The position numbers and the translations under genes are program-made. From Robertmurraya massiliosenegalensis JC6 (GTDB lineage: Bacteria; Bacillota; Bacilli; Bacillales; Cytobacillaceae), in the NCBI RefSeq assembly GCF_000311725.1, contig NZ_HE978513.1:130367-194366 (forward strand): a stretch of 64,000 nucleotides of DNA. The letters run 5' to 3'. The notes beneath the pieces are model-generated. The model was not told where the DNA came from, searched no databases, and was given only the letters and a program-made list of their open reading frames with translations. Below, one piece after another: positions 17,325 to 25,345 of this stretch (positions are counted from its first letter, which is position 1; every line of letters begins with the position of its first letter).

Positions 17325-17711
17325 ATGGCTGGATTTAAAAAATCAAATCGAATCACCTATTTATGTATGGGGATTTTATTTACGATTATGGGGATCTATT
17401 TAAATTATGAAGAAGTTACAAAGGGGAGTTTTCCAGTTGCGATCATGTTACTCGCACTTGGGATAAATCAGTTGCTTTTTGCATATCTTTCACCACATAT
17501 TTTCCCAAGAGATGAACGTGCCAAGGAAATTATGGGAAAGTCCATGACGGTGAACTATTTTATTCTTTTTGGTTCATTATTTGTTTTGTTTCTATCTACA
17601 GGTTCTTTTGGGTTCTTAACATTAGATGCAACTCAAGTACTCATCGTCCTTTTTTGTATTATGACAATATCAATTCCAAGTACAATGGTCGTCTATTCGA
17701 AAATATTATAA
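17325..17711 (+). CDS. Four-helix membrane protein, partner of XRE
   Basis: This 128-residue integral membrane protein has hydrophobic segments near residues 10–27, 38–58, 76–97 and 103–123, with a charged loop (HIFPRDERAKEIMGKS) between helices 2 and 3. GAGGAGG overlaps the end of the regulator gene, so the two are translationally coupled. Such XRE/membrane pairs are widespread in Bacillus and often mobile; the role is unknown. It lies in the rearranged zone between dinB and the CheW gene and ends at a terminator shared with that gene. Confidence 0.75.
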   Translation: MAGFKKSNRITYLCMGILFTIMGIYLNYEEVTKGSFPVAIMLLALGINQLLFAYLSPHIFPRDERAKEIMGKSMTVNYFILFGSLFVLFLSTGSFGFLTLDATQVLIVLFCIMTISIPSTMVVYSKIL

Positions 17712-17727
17712 AGGTGAATGACAAAAC

Positions 17728-17755
17728 AAAAGTAGCCCAATATTAGGCTACTTTT
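17728..17755. terminator. Bidirectional terminator between convergent genes
   Basis: A perfect 10-bp stem (AAAAGTAGCC/GGCTACTTTT) separates the membrane-protein gene from the CheW gene and overlaps the latter's stop codon. Confidence 0.85.
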
Positions 17756-18221
17756 GCTTCTCGTTCTCCATAAATTCCTGTATTTCTTTAATACCGTCCA
17801 GTGTTCTCACTAACACAGTTGGAGAGATAATGGTGATCAGTCGGCCATCTAGATTGGCAACGCCAGTAAAATAGCTCGTTTTCTGGTAAGCTACCAACCC
17901 TACCTGCTTAATGATTTCAGATGGAATATCCAAGATTTCCTTTGCTTCTTTTACAAGGACCCCTAATGATAGGTCATCTGTATGTAGGACGATGACGCGT
18001 ACAGCATCAGTTGATTCCATTTCACGATTATAGAGAATCCTTTCTGTATCGATGGCTGGAATCAACTCGCCTCTGACCTTCATAATCCCGTTCACATAAG
18101 CTGGTAAATGGGGAATTGGTGTAATTCCTTCTAGCTTTTCAATTGATAAAACATTTTCAATCGGAATCGCATATTCTTCATTTCCTACTGTAAACACAAC
18201 CAATTTATTTGAATCTTGCAT
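17748..18221 (-). CDS. CheW-like chemotaxis coupling protein
   Basis: The 157-residue protein is a single CheW domain: VVFTVGNEEYAIPIENVLSI (about 8–27), IPHLPAYVNGIMKVRGELIPAID (about 37–59) and a late VANLDGRLITIISP (about 121–134). CheW links chemoreceptors to CheA. The usual B. subtilis cheW sits in the fla/che operon, so this is likely an additional, stand-alone copy. A chemoreceptor without an extracellular domain is also encoded in the window (60656). The ATG follows GAGGGGATATTC. Part of its 3' end is duplicated at 16890. Confidence 0.85.
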   Translation of the reverse strand: MQDSNKLVVFTVGNEEYAIPIENVLSIEKLEGITPIPHLPAYVNGIMKVRGELIPAIDTERILYNREMESTDAVRVIVLHTDDLSLGVLVKEAKEILDIPSEIIKQVGLVAYQKTSYFTGVANLDGRLITIISPTVLVRTLDGIKEIQEFMENEKQK

Positions 18222-18303
18222 GAATATCCCCTCACCTTCCTCTCTCTATAGTACTCACCAAATAGGCCCTTTGTCTATGTAAAATTTCTAGTACAAAAGT
18301 AAT

Positions 18304-18329
18304 AAGAGAACCACAACACTGGTTCTCTT
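18304..18329 (-). terminator. Hairpin downstream of the PepT-like gene
   Basis: A perfect 9-bp stem (AAGAGAACC/GGTTCTCTT) lies 9 bp past the peptidase stop. The U-tract on the minus strand is poor, so termination may be weak. Confidence 0.6.
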
Positions 18330-18337
18330 AAGAAGGT

Positions 18338-19459
18338 TTATCCTTGGCTAACTTCTTCGATAATGGCAATGACCATTTCAGCAAGCTTGTTTAGCTCTTC
18401 AATCGGCATCCGTTCATTTTTCGTATGTATTTCCTCGTATCCAACAGCAAGATTGACAGTTGGAATTCCAAATCCAGCAATGACGTTGGCATCACTACCT
18501 CCGCCGCTCTTTAAAAGCTCAGTGCTTCTGCCAATTTTCGCAGCTGCTTTACGTGCCACTTCAACGACATGGTCCCCTTCACCATATTTAAAGCCTGGGT
18601 ACATCACTTCTACCTCAACTTCAGCACTTCCACCCATTTCAGACGCAACTGATTTAAAAGCAGTCTTCATCTTTTGAACTTGAGCTTCCATTTTTTCAGT
18701 TAGAAGAGAACGTGCTTCTGCTAAAATTTCTACACGGTCACAAACGATATTGGTAGGACCTTCACCTTTGAAATATCCAATATTAGCTGTTGTTTCTTCA
18801 TCAATTCGTCCTAATGGCATTTTGGCAATGGCCTTGGCTGCCATCGTAATTGCCGAAATGCCTTTCTCAGGTGCCACACCAGCATGGGCGGTTTTCCCTA
18901 GAATGGTTGCTTTCACCTTTGCTTGTGTAGGTGCCGCAACGACGATATTCCCAACCTTGCCATCGCTATCAAGAGCATATCCAAATTTAGCAGTTACCAA
19001 AGATGAGTCAAGCACCTTAGCACCAACTAAGCCAGATTCTTCTCCTGCCGTAATAATAAACTGGATTGTACCATGAGCAATATTTTGCTCCTTTAATACT
19101 CGAATTACTTCAAGCATAACCGCTAATCCTGTTTTATCATCTGCCCCAAGAATCGTCGTACCATCTGTAACTACATATCCATCCTTAATTGATGGCTTTA
19201 TCCCTTTACCTGGGACAACCGTATCCATATGTGATGTAAAATAAATGGTATCGACTCCATCTTTCGTTCCAGGAAGAGTACAAACTAAGTTCCCAGCACC
19301 ATGTCCTGTTAATGCAGTTGTGTCATCCTCAAACACTTCCACACCTAAAGCAGAAAATTTTTGCTTTAATACTTTAGCAATTTCAGTTTCGTATTTTGTT
19401 TCTGAATCAATTTGTACAAGCTCTAGAAATTCATGTAATAATCTTTCCTCGTTAATCAT
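18338..19459 (-). CDS. M20 tripeptidase-like zinc peptidase (YqjE)
   Basis: This 373-residue M20 aminopeptidase is of the PepT-like YqjE type. Zinc-site motifs are TSHMDTVVPG (about 74–83), LGADDKTGLAVMLE (about 108–121, the bridging Asp) and AGEESGLVGA (about 141–150, catalytic Glu). A dimerisation domain with GKTAHAGVAPE (about 188) follows. It should release N-terminal residues from short peptides. The ATG at 19459 follows AAAGGAGATAC. The order yqjE–yqjD–mce is as in B. subtilis. Confidence 0.9.
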   Translation of the reverse strand: MINEERLLHEFLELVQIDSETKYETEIAKVLKQKFSALGVEVFEDDTTALTGHGAGNLVCTLPGTKDGVDTIYFTSHMDTVVPGKGIKPSIKDGYVVTDGTTILGADDKTGLAVMLEVIRVLKEQNIAHGTIQFIITAGEESGLVGAKVLDSSLVTAKFGYALDSDGKVGNIVVAAPTQAKVKATILGKTAHAGVAPEKGISAITMAAKAIAKMPLGRIDEETTANIGYFKGEGPTNIVCDRVEILAEARSLLTEKMEAQVQKMKTAFKSVASEMGGSAEVEVEVMYPGFKYGEGDHVVEVARKAAAKIGRSTELLKSGGGSDANVIAGFGIPTVNLAVGYEEIHTKNERMPIEELNKLAEMVIAIIEEVSQG

Positions 19460-19531
19460 TGATGTATCTCCTTTTCGTTTATCTTCCTACTTCAGTATAG
19501 CTTTTTCTGCCAAGAATCGGCAAATATTTCT

Positions 19532-21079
19532 TTACAAAGGAATATTGCCATGCTTCTTATACGGACGTTCTTCCTTTTTATGACGAAGCATCTCAAGCGA
19601 CTGAATGATTTTTATCCGAGTTTCTCTTGGGTCAATGACATCATCGACCATTCCCATACTCGCTGCCACATACGGATTGGCAAATTTTTCTCGGTATTCT
19701 TCAATCTTCTTTGATCTCGTCTCTTCTGGATTATCACTATTTTGAATTTCTTTTGCAAAAATAATATTTGCCGCTCCTTGTGGCCCCATCACCGCAATTT
19801 CCGCATTTGGCCAAGCAAACACTAAATCAGCACCAATCGATTTACTATTTAAGGCAACATAAGCACCACCATAAGCTTTTCGTAAAATGACAGTCAGCTT
19901 TGGTACCGTTGCTTCTGAATAAGCATAAAGAATTTTCGCTCCATGACGGATGATCCCCCCATGCTCCTGTTTTACTCCTGGGAAAAACCCTGTCACATCC
20001 TCAAAAGTAATAAGCGGAATATTAAAGCTATCACAGAAACGAATAAAACGTGCTGCTTTGTCAGACGAATCAATATCAAGACCACCTGCCATCACTTTTG
20101 GCTGATTGCAGACTAAACCAACTACTTCCCCTTTTACCCGCGCTAAACCAATCACGATATTTCGTGCAAAATCTTTGTGTACTTCAAAGAAGGATCCACG
20201 GTCGACAACTTCTTCAATGACAACCCTTACATCATAGGGTCTGATGGCATCAAAAGGAATCAAATCCGTTAAATTCGGACGGGTATCATCTTCCTCATCT
20301 ACTTCCAATATCTTCGGTTTTTCTTCACTATTTTGCGGTAAATAACTTAATAATACTCTCACATTTTCAATGATCTCTTCTTCAGACTCACTACGAAAAT
20401 GAGCATTTCCACTAATGGAATTATGTACCTTTGCACCACCAAGATCTTCAGGAGAAATTTTCTCACCTGTCACTGTCTCAATCACTTTTGGTCCAGTAAT
20501 AAACATTTGGCTTGTTTTTTCCACCATAAATACAAAATCCGTTATTGCGGGAGAGTATACGGCACCACCTGCACAAGGCCCCATAATGACGGAAATTTGC
20601 GGGATCACGCCTGAATAAATCGAATTGCGATAAAAGATTTTTCCGTACCCATCTAATGAAACAACTCCCTCTTGAATTCTTGCCCCACCAGAATCATTGA
20701 GCCCAATAAAAGGAGCTCCATTTTTCGCCGCTAAATCCATCACATTGGCAATTTTATTGGCATGCATTTCCCCTAATGCGCCACCAAAAACGGTAAAATC
20801 CTGAGAAAATAAATAGATAGGACGGCCATTCACTTTTCCATAGCCTGTAACTACCCCATCTCCAGGTCCCTTTTGATTTTCTAACCCAAAATCTTGGGAG
20901 CGATGTTCGATAAAAGGATTTAATTCTACGAAAGTTCCTTCGTCTACAAGCAACTCGATCCGTTCTCTTGCTGTCAATTTCCCTTTCTCATGCTGTTTAT
21001 CGATCCGTTCATCACCGCCACCAAGCTCCACTTCTCGTCTTCTATCATATAGTTCATTTATTTTTTCATAGATGTCCAT
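19532..21079 (-). CDS. Acyl-CoA carboxyltransferase beta (YqjD, PccB/MmdA type)
   Basis: This 515-residue protein belongs to the carboxyltransferase family of propionyl-CoA carboxylase beta and methylmalonyl-CoA decarboxylase alpha. Both crotonase-like halves are visible, with oxyanion blocks GLNDSGGARIQEGV (N half) and DVTGFFPGVKQEHGG plus KAYGGAYVALNS (C half). It is 4 bp from methylmalonyl-CoA epimerase, so the pair handles (S)-methylmalonyl-CoA; carboxylation of propionyl-CoA is the likely direction, with a biotin carboxylase encoded elsewhere. The ATG at 21079 (MDIYEK, behind GGGAGAG) is preferred over the longer frame to 21118. Confidence 0.88.
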   Translation of the reverse strand: MDIYEKINELYDRRREVELGGGDERIDKQHEKGKLTARERIELLVDEGTFVELNPFIEHRSQDFGLENQKGPGDGVVTGYGKVNGRPIYLFSQDFTVFGGALGEMHANKIANVMDLAAKNGAPFIGLNDSGGARIQEGVVSLDGYGKIFYRNSIYSGVIPQISVIMGPCAGGAVYSPAITDFVFMVEKTSQMFITGPKVIETVTGEKISPEDLGGAKVHNSISGNAHFRSESEEEIIENVRVLLSYLPQNSEEKPKILEVDEEDDTRPNLTDLIPFDAIRPYDVRVVIEEVVDRGSFFEVHKDFARNIVIGLARVKGEVVGLVCNQPKVMAGGLDIDSSDKAARFIRFCDSFNIPLITFEDVTGFFPGVKQEHGGIIRHGAKILYAYSEATVPKLTVILRKAYGGAYVALNSKSIGADLVFAWPNAEIAVMGPQGAANIIFAKEIQNSDNPEETRSKKIEEYREKFANPYVAASMGMVDDVIDPRETRIKIIQSLEMLRHKKEERPYKKHGNIPL

Positions 21080-21083
21080 CCTG

Positions 21084-21497
21084 CTACTCTCCCTTATCCG
21101 TTTTTTCGCATAACTCAAACAATACCTTGCCCGTTGACTTCGGATGCATAAAGGCTACAAGAGCCCCACCTGCTCCTGTTTTCGCTTTGTCTTGAAGCAT
21201 TTGAATTCCGTTTTCCTTCATTTCATCTATTCGTGCTTGAATCGAATCTACTCCAAGTGCTACATGGTGAATTCCTTCACCTCTTTTTTCAATATGCTTT
21301 GCAATCGCACTTTCTTCACTTGTTGGTTCGAGCAATTCGATCTTTGTCTCACCGATTTTGATGAATGCTACTTTGACCTTTTCACTTTCTACAGTTTCAA
21401 TCGCCTGAACTTCAAGCCCTAGTACATCTGTATAAAACGGTAACGCTTCCTCCATTGATTTAACCGCAATCCCAATATGATCGACCTTCTTAATCAT
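21084..21497 (-). CDS. mce: Methylmalonyl-CoA epimerase
   Basis: This 137-residue vicinal-oxygen-chelate protein interconverts (R)- and (S)-methylmalonyl-CoA. Metal ligands are visible in VDHIGIAVKS (about 5–14), KIELLEPT (about 52–59) and GIHHVALGV (about 75–83). The pathway is completed in this window: carboxyltransferase next door, mutase at 25346–29342 and MeaB at 24220. The ATG follows GGGGAGTGATTTC, and the stop lies 4 bp before the start of the carboxyltransferase gene. Confidence 0.92.
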   Translation of the reverse strand: MIKKVDHIGIAVKSMEEALPFYTDVLGLEVQAIETVESEKVKVAFIKIGETKIELLEPTSEESAIAKHIEKRGEGIHHVALGVDSIQARIDEMKENGIQMLQDKAKTGAGGALVAFMHPKSTGKVLFELCEKTDKGE

Positions 21498-21646
21498 GAA
21501 ATCACTCCCCTTATTATGACAACGATCAGTATATTTAAAATATTCGCTAAAATATTCCTATTTCCTTCCTTAAATTGAGCGGTTGTTCATTTTCAAATTA
21601 CCTAGTAAAATAGAAGACAAGATGTTCACAATGGGAGGGAAATGAA

Positions 21647-21742
21647 TTGAAAAATAAAAAAACAAGAAAAGTAATTGTTTACTTAATGATATTTGCCATG
21701 CTTGCTTCAACACTACTCCTTGGTTTATCTATGTTTATCTAA
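21647..21742 (+). CDS. prli42: Prli42-like stressosome-associated miniprotein
   Basis: A TTG at 21647 behind GGGAGGG opens a 31-residue frame: a basic start (MKNKKTRKV), then a single membrane helix (VYLMIFAMLASTLLLGLSMF). The size and pattern match Listeria Prli42, the conserved Firmicutes membrane peptide that tethers the stressosome, and close homologs are recorded beside mce in many Bacillus. It is followed by a strong terminator, consistent with a monocistronic gene. The identity is by recall of size, pattern and context, not alignment. Confidence 0.75.
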   Translation: MKNKKTRKVIVYLMIFAMLASTLLLGLSMFI

Positions 21743-21767
21743 GAAAATACAGCAAAAACACTTTAAG

Positions 21768-21796
21768 GAGTAGGGACTTTTCCCTACTCTTTTTTC
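21768..21796 (+). terminator. Terminator of the Prli42-like gene
   Basis: A perfect 9-bp stem (GAGTAGGGA/TCCCTACTC, four-base loop) is followed by six T. Confidence 0.9.
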
Positions 21797-21861
21797 GTAA
21801 CCTTTCCCTAGAAATCAAGTCTAATTAAGTGAAATGAACTAAATGAAAAGTGGTGATTCCG

Positions 21862-22326
21862 ATGCTTATACACTTGAGAAAAATAGCAATTTCTCTCACT
21901 GCCTTTCTCTTGGTCACTCTTGTAGGTTGTGGAACAATGGAAGGCTCGCAAGGTGACAATACGAATGGGGAGAGTGTTGAGAAAGAAATGAGCACTACGA
22001 TAGACCATGTTTCAACATACCATTATCAACTCGCCATTGAAAACAACACGGACAAGGACAAAACCTTAACCTTTCCTTCATCCCAGGATTATGATTATTC
22101 CATCAAAGATAAGGATGGAACGATCCTTTACACCTATTCAACTGATAAAATGTTTTTAACTGTAGTAGAAGAAGAAGTTCTAGCCCCTGGAGATAAGCTC
22201 AAATATGATCTTGATCTTTCAGAAGCACTTCCGTTTATTGATCCAGGGGAATACACATTAGACGCATGGATTACCGCAACAGATGTTGAAGAAAATAAAG
22301 TCAGCATTGACTTCAACTACGAATGA
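21862..22326 (+). CDS. BsuPI-domain lipoprotein
   Basis: This 154-residue exported lipoprotein has a hydrophobic signal (IAISLTAFLLVTLVGC) whose lipobox LVGC puts the lipidated Cys at about residue 23. The mature part matches the BsuPI (intracellular proteinase inhibitor) beta-sandwich: YQLAIENNTDKDKTLTFPSS, then LAPGDKLKYDLDL and PGEYTLDAWI. It may be a surface-bound inhibitor or a binding domain; inhibition cannot be judged from sequence. The frame opens with GTG at 21850, but the ATG at 21862 behind GTGGTGATT is the better start. Confidence 0.82.
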   Translation: MLIHLRKIAISLTAFLLVTLVGCGTMEGSQGDNTNGESVEKEMSTTIDHVSTYHYQLAIENNTDKDKTLTFPSSQDYDYSIKDKDGTILYTYSTDKMFLTVVEEEVLAPGDKLKYDLDLSEALPFIDPGEYTLDAWITATDVEENKVSIDFNYE

Positions 22327-22362
22327 TCGAACACCTTCAAACTTCCTATTCAATAAAAGCAA

Positions 22363-22403
22363 GCCCAAACAAACCTATTGGGATTCAATAGGTTTGTTTG
22401 GGC
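22363..22403. terminator. Strong bidirectional hairpin
   Basis: A perfect 18-bp stem (GCCCAAACAAACCTATTG and its complement, five-base loop) lies between the convergent lipoprotein and yqjA genes. Confidence 0.85.
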
Positions 22404-22456
22404 GAATGGAAATCTATAAAGAAAATACCTCTTCAATTAACTAATTTGAAAGCAAT

Positions 22457-23452
22457 TTATTGCAGTTCTACACTACCTTTTCGATATTTTTTCTTTTCTC
22501 TTTTCAAATATTTAAAAGAGTTTTTTAACATTAAATACTGTTCCATTTCCTTTGTTAGTTGCAGAAGGGAAGCGCGAACTTCGAATTCTTCACGAGTCTG
22601 GGGAAGTTCCATACTTTGAAACTCTTCTCTCATCTCTAACAAATTTTCAAGAAAATTTTTTGGTACTTCTCCTGGACTTATGTATTCGGCTAATTCTTCG
22701 AGAAAATCACCAATCATTTGTCCTTGTACGACGGTAACGGGTAAAGAAGCAACTAATGGTAAAATCCGTTCAATAATCTCGAATTGTTTTTCTCGCATTT
22801 TAAAATAATGGTAGTAAAGATTTTCGTTGCGGCGAAAGTGATTCTCGACATCGTGAAATGCCAAAGTTTTTGCTTCATCAATGACTCTCGCTGTCTTCGT
22901 TAGCTCACTTCCGTCCCAGCTACTGTCACTAGTCCTTAAGTAGTGAACGATTTCGAGCATGATTTTTCGAAAATTCTCTTCCAACTCAGCCTGGAGTTGA
23001 ACTAATTTCTTCTCTGCACTTGGCATATAAAGATTCATGATAAGAGCCATCCCGACCCCAATAATGACAATTCCTAATTCGTTAAGAATAAGTTCAAATG
23101 TCACATTCCCTGCCATATAAATATGAAGAATGATGACACTACTTGAGACGATCCCTTCTTGCGCCCTAAACATCACTGCTGTCGGAATAAAAAATAAGAG
23201 CATTAAGCCAATTGTAATGGGATGGTAAGTAATGCCCTCAAAGAAAAGAGTCGAAAACGCCATGGCGATCATGCAAGCTAGAACTCGATCCCAAGACGCC
23301 TTGACCGATTTTACTTTCGTTGGCTTGATACAAAGAATCGTTAAAATCCCAGCTGATGCAAAATTATGAAGACCGATTGTTTGGGCAAGTAGAATCGATA
23401 ATGTCGTACCTAGCGCCGTCTTGATTGTCCGATATCCTATCCGAAATTTCAT
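22457..23452 (-). CDS. yqjA: Aromatic acid exporter family protein (YqjA)
   Basis: The 331-residue protein has an N-terminal membrane region of about 4–5 helices (residues 10–145, with LGTTLSILLAQTIGL and AGNVTFELILNELGIVIIGVG), then a cytosolic helical domain. This is the ArAE_1 plus ArAE_1_C layout of the FUSC-like exporter family. B. subtilis yqjA is in the same place. The substrate is unproven; family members move aromatic acids. The ATG at 23452 follows GGGGGGATTT. It is a single gene with hairpins on both sides. Confidence 0.85.
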   Translation of the reverse strand: MKFRIGYRTIKTALGTTLSILLAQTIGLHNFASAGILTILCIKPTKVKSVKASWDRVLACMIAMAFSTLFFEGITYHPITIGLMLLFFIPTAVMFRAQEGIVSSSVIILHIYMAGNVTFELILNELGIVIIGVGMALIMNLYMPSAEKKLVQLQAELEENFRKIMLEIVHYLRTSDSSWDGSELTKTARVIDEAKTLAFHDVENHFRRNENLYYHYFKMREKQFEIIERILPLVASLPVTVVQGQMIGDFLEELAEYISPGEVPKNFLENLLEMREEFQSMELPQTREEFEVRASLLQLTKEMEQYLMLKNSFKYLKREKKKYRKGSVELQ

Positions 23453-23503
23453 AAATCCCCCCGAAGTTACTTCAATTTTTCATATTCGCAACCCTTATTG
23501 TAT

Positions 23504-23530
23504 CAAAAAAACCTCGGAAAAAACCGAGGT
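23504..23530 (-). terminator. Terminator of brxB
   Basis: ACCTCGG pairs with CCGAGGT (six-base loop), preceded on the plus strand by seven A, which is a U-tract in the minus-strand transcript. Confidence 0.85.
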
Positions 23531-23531
23531 C

Positions 23532-23969
23532 TTAAACTTCTTCACAATATTGTTCAAATGCAGCCTGTAATTTTTGCACAACATCCATTGGACCATGCCC
23601 TTCAATATCGTGACGCTCAATCATTGTAACAATCTTTCCATCCTTAAGTAATGCAAAAGAAGGAGAAGACGGCGGATATCCAGTAAAGTAAGAGCGAGCT
23701 TTTTCTGTCGCTTCCTTATCCTGTCCAGCGAATACTGTTACTAATCGTTCCGGTCTCTTATCGTAATGAAGGGAGTGCATAGCAGCTGGGCGAGCAATCC
23801 CACCGGCACATCCACAAACCGAATTCACCATGACGAGTGTTGTCCCTTTTTGTTGTAATGTTTCGTCCACTTCTTCAGGAGTTGATAACTCTTTATATCC
23901 TGCTGCGACAATTTCCTGTCGAGCTTGGCGAACTACATCGTTCATGAATAAATTAAAATCCATGTTCAT
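23532..23969 (-). CDS. brxB: Bacilliredoxin BrxB (YqiW)
   Basis: This thioredoxin-like protein of 145 residues has the CGC motif ([13 protein letters not shown], about residues 48–60) that defines the YphP/YqiW family. Bacilliredoxins remove bacillithiol from oxidised protein cysteines. The last 90 residues keep the family pattern ([28 protein letters not shown]). The ATG at 23969 follows AGGGAGCGAT. It lies between yqjA and the mutase operon; B. subtilis has it between bkdB and yqjA, so the mut genes look like an insertion. Confidence 0.93.
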   Translation of the reverse strand: MNMDFNLFMNDVVRQARQEIVAAGYKELSTPEEVDETLQQKGTTLVMVNSVCGCAGGIARPAAMHSLHYDKRPERLVTVFAGQDKEATEKARSYFTGYPPSSPSFALLKDGKIVTMIERHDIEGHGPMDVVQKLQAAFEQYCEEV

Positions 23970-24084
23970 CTATATCGCTCCCTTTTGTGTTTTTAATCTG
24001 TACTCTCTTCTACATAATACCAATATAAGCACTTTATTTACAACCATTCCACTCGTAATTATCCTTTAATTTAACCGAGTTGGA

Positions 24085-24215
24085 AATGAACTTGATCACA
24101 TTTTTAAAAAAATTTTTTAAAAGATGTTTTATTTTTATCGATATGGGTAAATACACCGTAAGCAAGATCTATCCCATAATTACCCCTATTGGCTACCATG
24201 TAGAATGGTAGTCCT
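24085..24215 (+). ncRNA. Candidate small RNA or micro-peptide with terminator
   Basis: In a 250-bp gap a good hairpin (GGCTACCAT/ATGGTAGTC, 24189–24211) is followed by seven T on the plus strand, yet no plus-strand gene precedes it. The ~60 bases before it contain C-rich runs (ATCCC, TACCCC), as in Bacillus trans-acting sRNAs. A 22-codon frame (ATG at 24152, MGKYTV…) reads into the stem but lacks a ribosome site. A terminator with no gene suggests a short transcript starting near 24090. The 5' end is a guess. Confidence 0.35.
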
Positions 24216-24219
24216 TTTT

Positions 24220-25344
24220 TTATTTATTCGCCTTGAAAAAATGTTGAAAAAGACTGTCTACCGCTGAAGTGACGGTCCTATCTCCGGCAATAACCTCATT
24301 TTCATACTTTGGTAGCAACTCTCTTACAAGTGGATGATAAAAGAAATTCGCCTGAAGCTGATCGATAATCATCGATTTCATCCATTCTTTCGTCTGGACT
24401 CTACGCCGTTCTTCAAAAACACCTGATTGTTTGGTCGTATCCTCGAATGCTTTCACTGTTTTCCATACACGCTCAATCCCTTCGTTTTTCAACGCCGAGC
24501 ATGTGTAAGCTTTTGTTGTCCATCCTTTCGTCGCCGGCTGGAGAAAATGAAGAATTTGATTGTATTCTTTCATCGTCTTTTCAGCTCGTTTTTTATTTTG
24601 TCCATCCGCTTTATTTACAAATACCCCGTCAGCAAGCTCCATAATTCCTTTTTTCATGCCTTGAAGCTCATCCCCAGCCCCTGTTAAAACAAGGAGCATG
24701 AAAAAATCGACCATTTCACGAACAATCACTTCACTTTGGCCGACTCCGACTGTTTCCACTAAGATCACATCAAACCCCGCAGCTTCACAGACGATCATCG
24801 TTTCCCTCGTTTTGCGGTGGACCCCGCCAAGCTTTCCGCTTGACGGCGATGGTCGAATAAAGGCATTTCGATTTCTTGAGAGCTGTTCCATTCTCGTTTT
24901 GTCTCCAAGAATACTGCCACCGCTAATGCTGGAGCTTGGATCAACTGCTAAAACCGCTACTTTCAGCCCTTTTTCACATAGAAAGGTTCCAAACGCCTCA
25001 ATGAATGTACTCTTTCCAGCTCCTGGTACACCTGTTATCCCAATCCGTAAAGCCTTTCCAGAATGAGGCAGTAGTTTCTGCAGAAGCTTTTGCGCTTGCT
25101 GAAAATGATGTTCCGCATTGCTTTCAATCAGCGTTATCGCTCTTGCTAAATGAGTTCGTTCACCTTCTAATACCCCTTTATATAGCTCATCAATCGATGG
25201 TTCACTGCCGCGTTTTTTTTGAAATCGAGCCTTTTTTGTTTCAAATGATGCCGCTTTTTCACTTTTAACCCCTGTTCGTACAACCGTTGTGAACTTATCA
25301 GAGTTATTCGGATCGATCCATTCTGGTTTCTTATCTTCAGTCAT
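24220..25344 (-). CDS. meaB: MeaB GTPase, methylmalonyl-CoA mutase chaperone
   Basis: MeaB is a G3E-type GTPase that guards adenosylcobalamin loading into methylmalonyl-CoA mutase. Motifs: Walker A GVPGAGKSTFIE (about 106–117), VAVLAVDPSSSISGGSILGD, the switch VETVGVGQSE and NKADGQN (base recognition). The frame opens at 25365 inside mutB, but the ATG at 25344 (MTEDKK) follows GAGGAAGTG and begins 1 base after the mutB stop, so I chose it. It is the last gene of the mutA–mutB–meaB operon. Confidence 0.92.
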   Translation of the reverse strand: MTEDKKPEWIDPNNSDKFTTVVRTGVKSEKAASFETKKARFQKKRGSEPSIDELYKGVLEGERTHLARAITLIESNAEHHFQQAQKLLQKLLPHSGKALRIGITGVPGAGKSTFIEAFGTFLCEKGLKVAVLAVDPSSSISGGSILGDKTRMEQLSRNRNAFIRPSPSSGKLGGVHRKTRETMIVCEAAGFDVILVETVGVGQSEVIVREMVDFFMLLVLTGAGDELQGMKKGIMELADGVFVNKADGQNKKRAEKTMKEYNQILHFLQPATKGWTTKAYTCSALKNEGIERVWKTVKAFEDTTKQSGVFEERRRVQTKEWMKSMIIDQLQANFFYHPLVRELLPKYENEVIAGDRTVTSAVDSLFQHFFKANK

Positions 25345-25345
25345 A

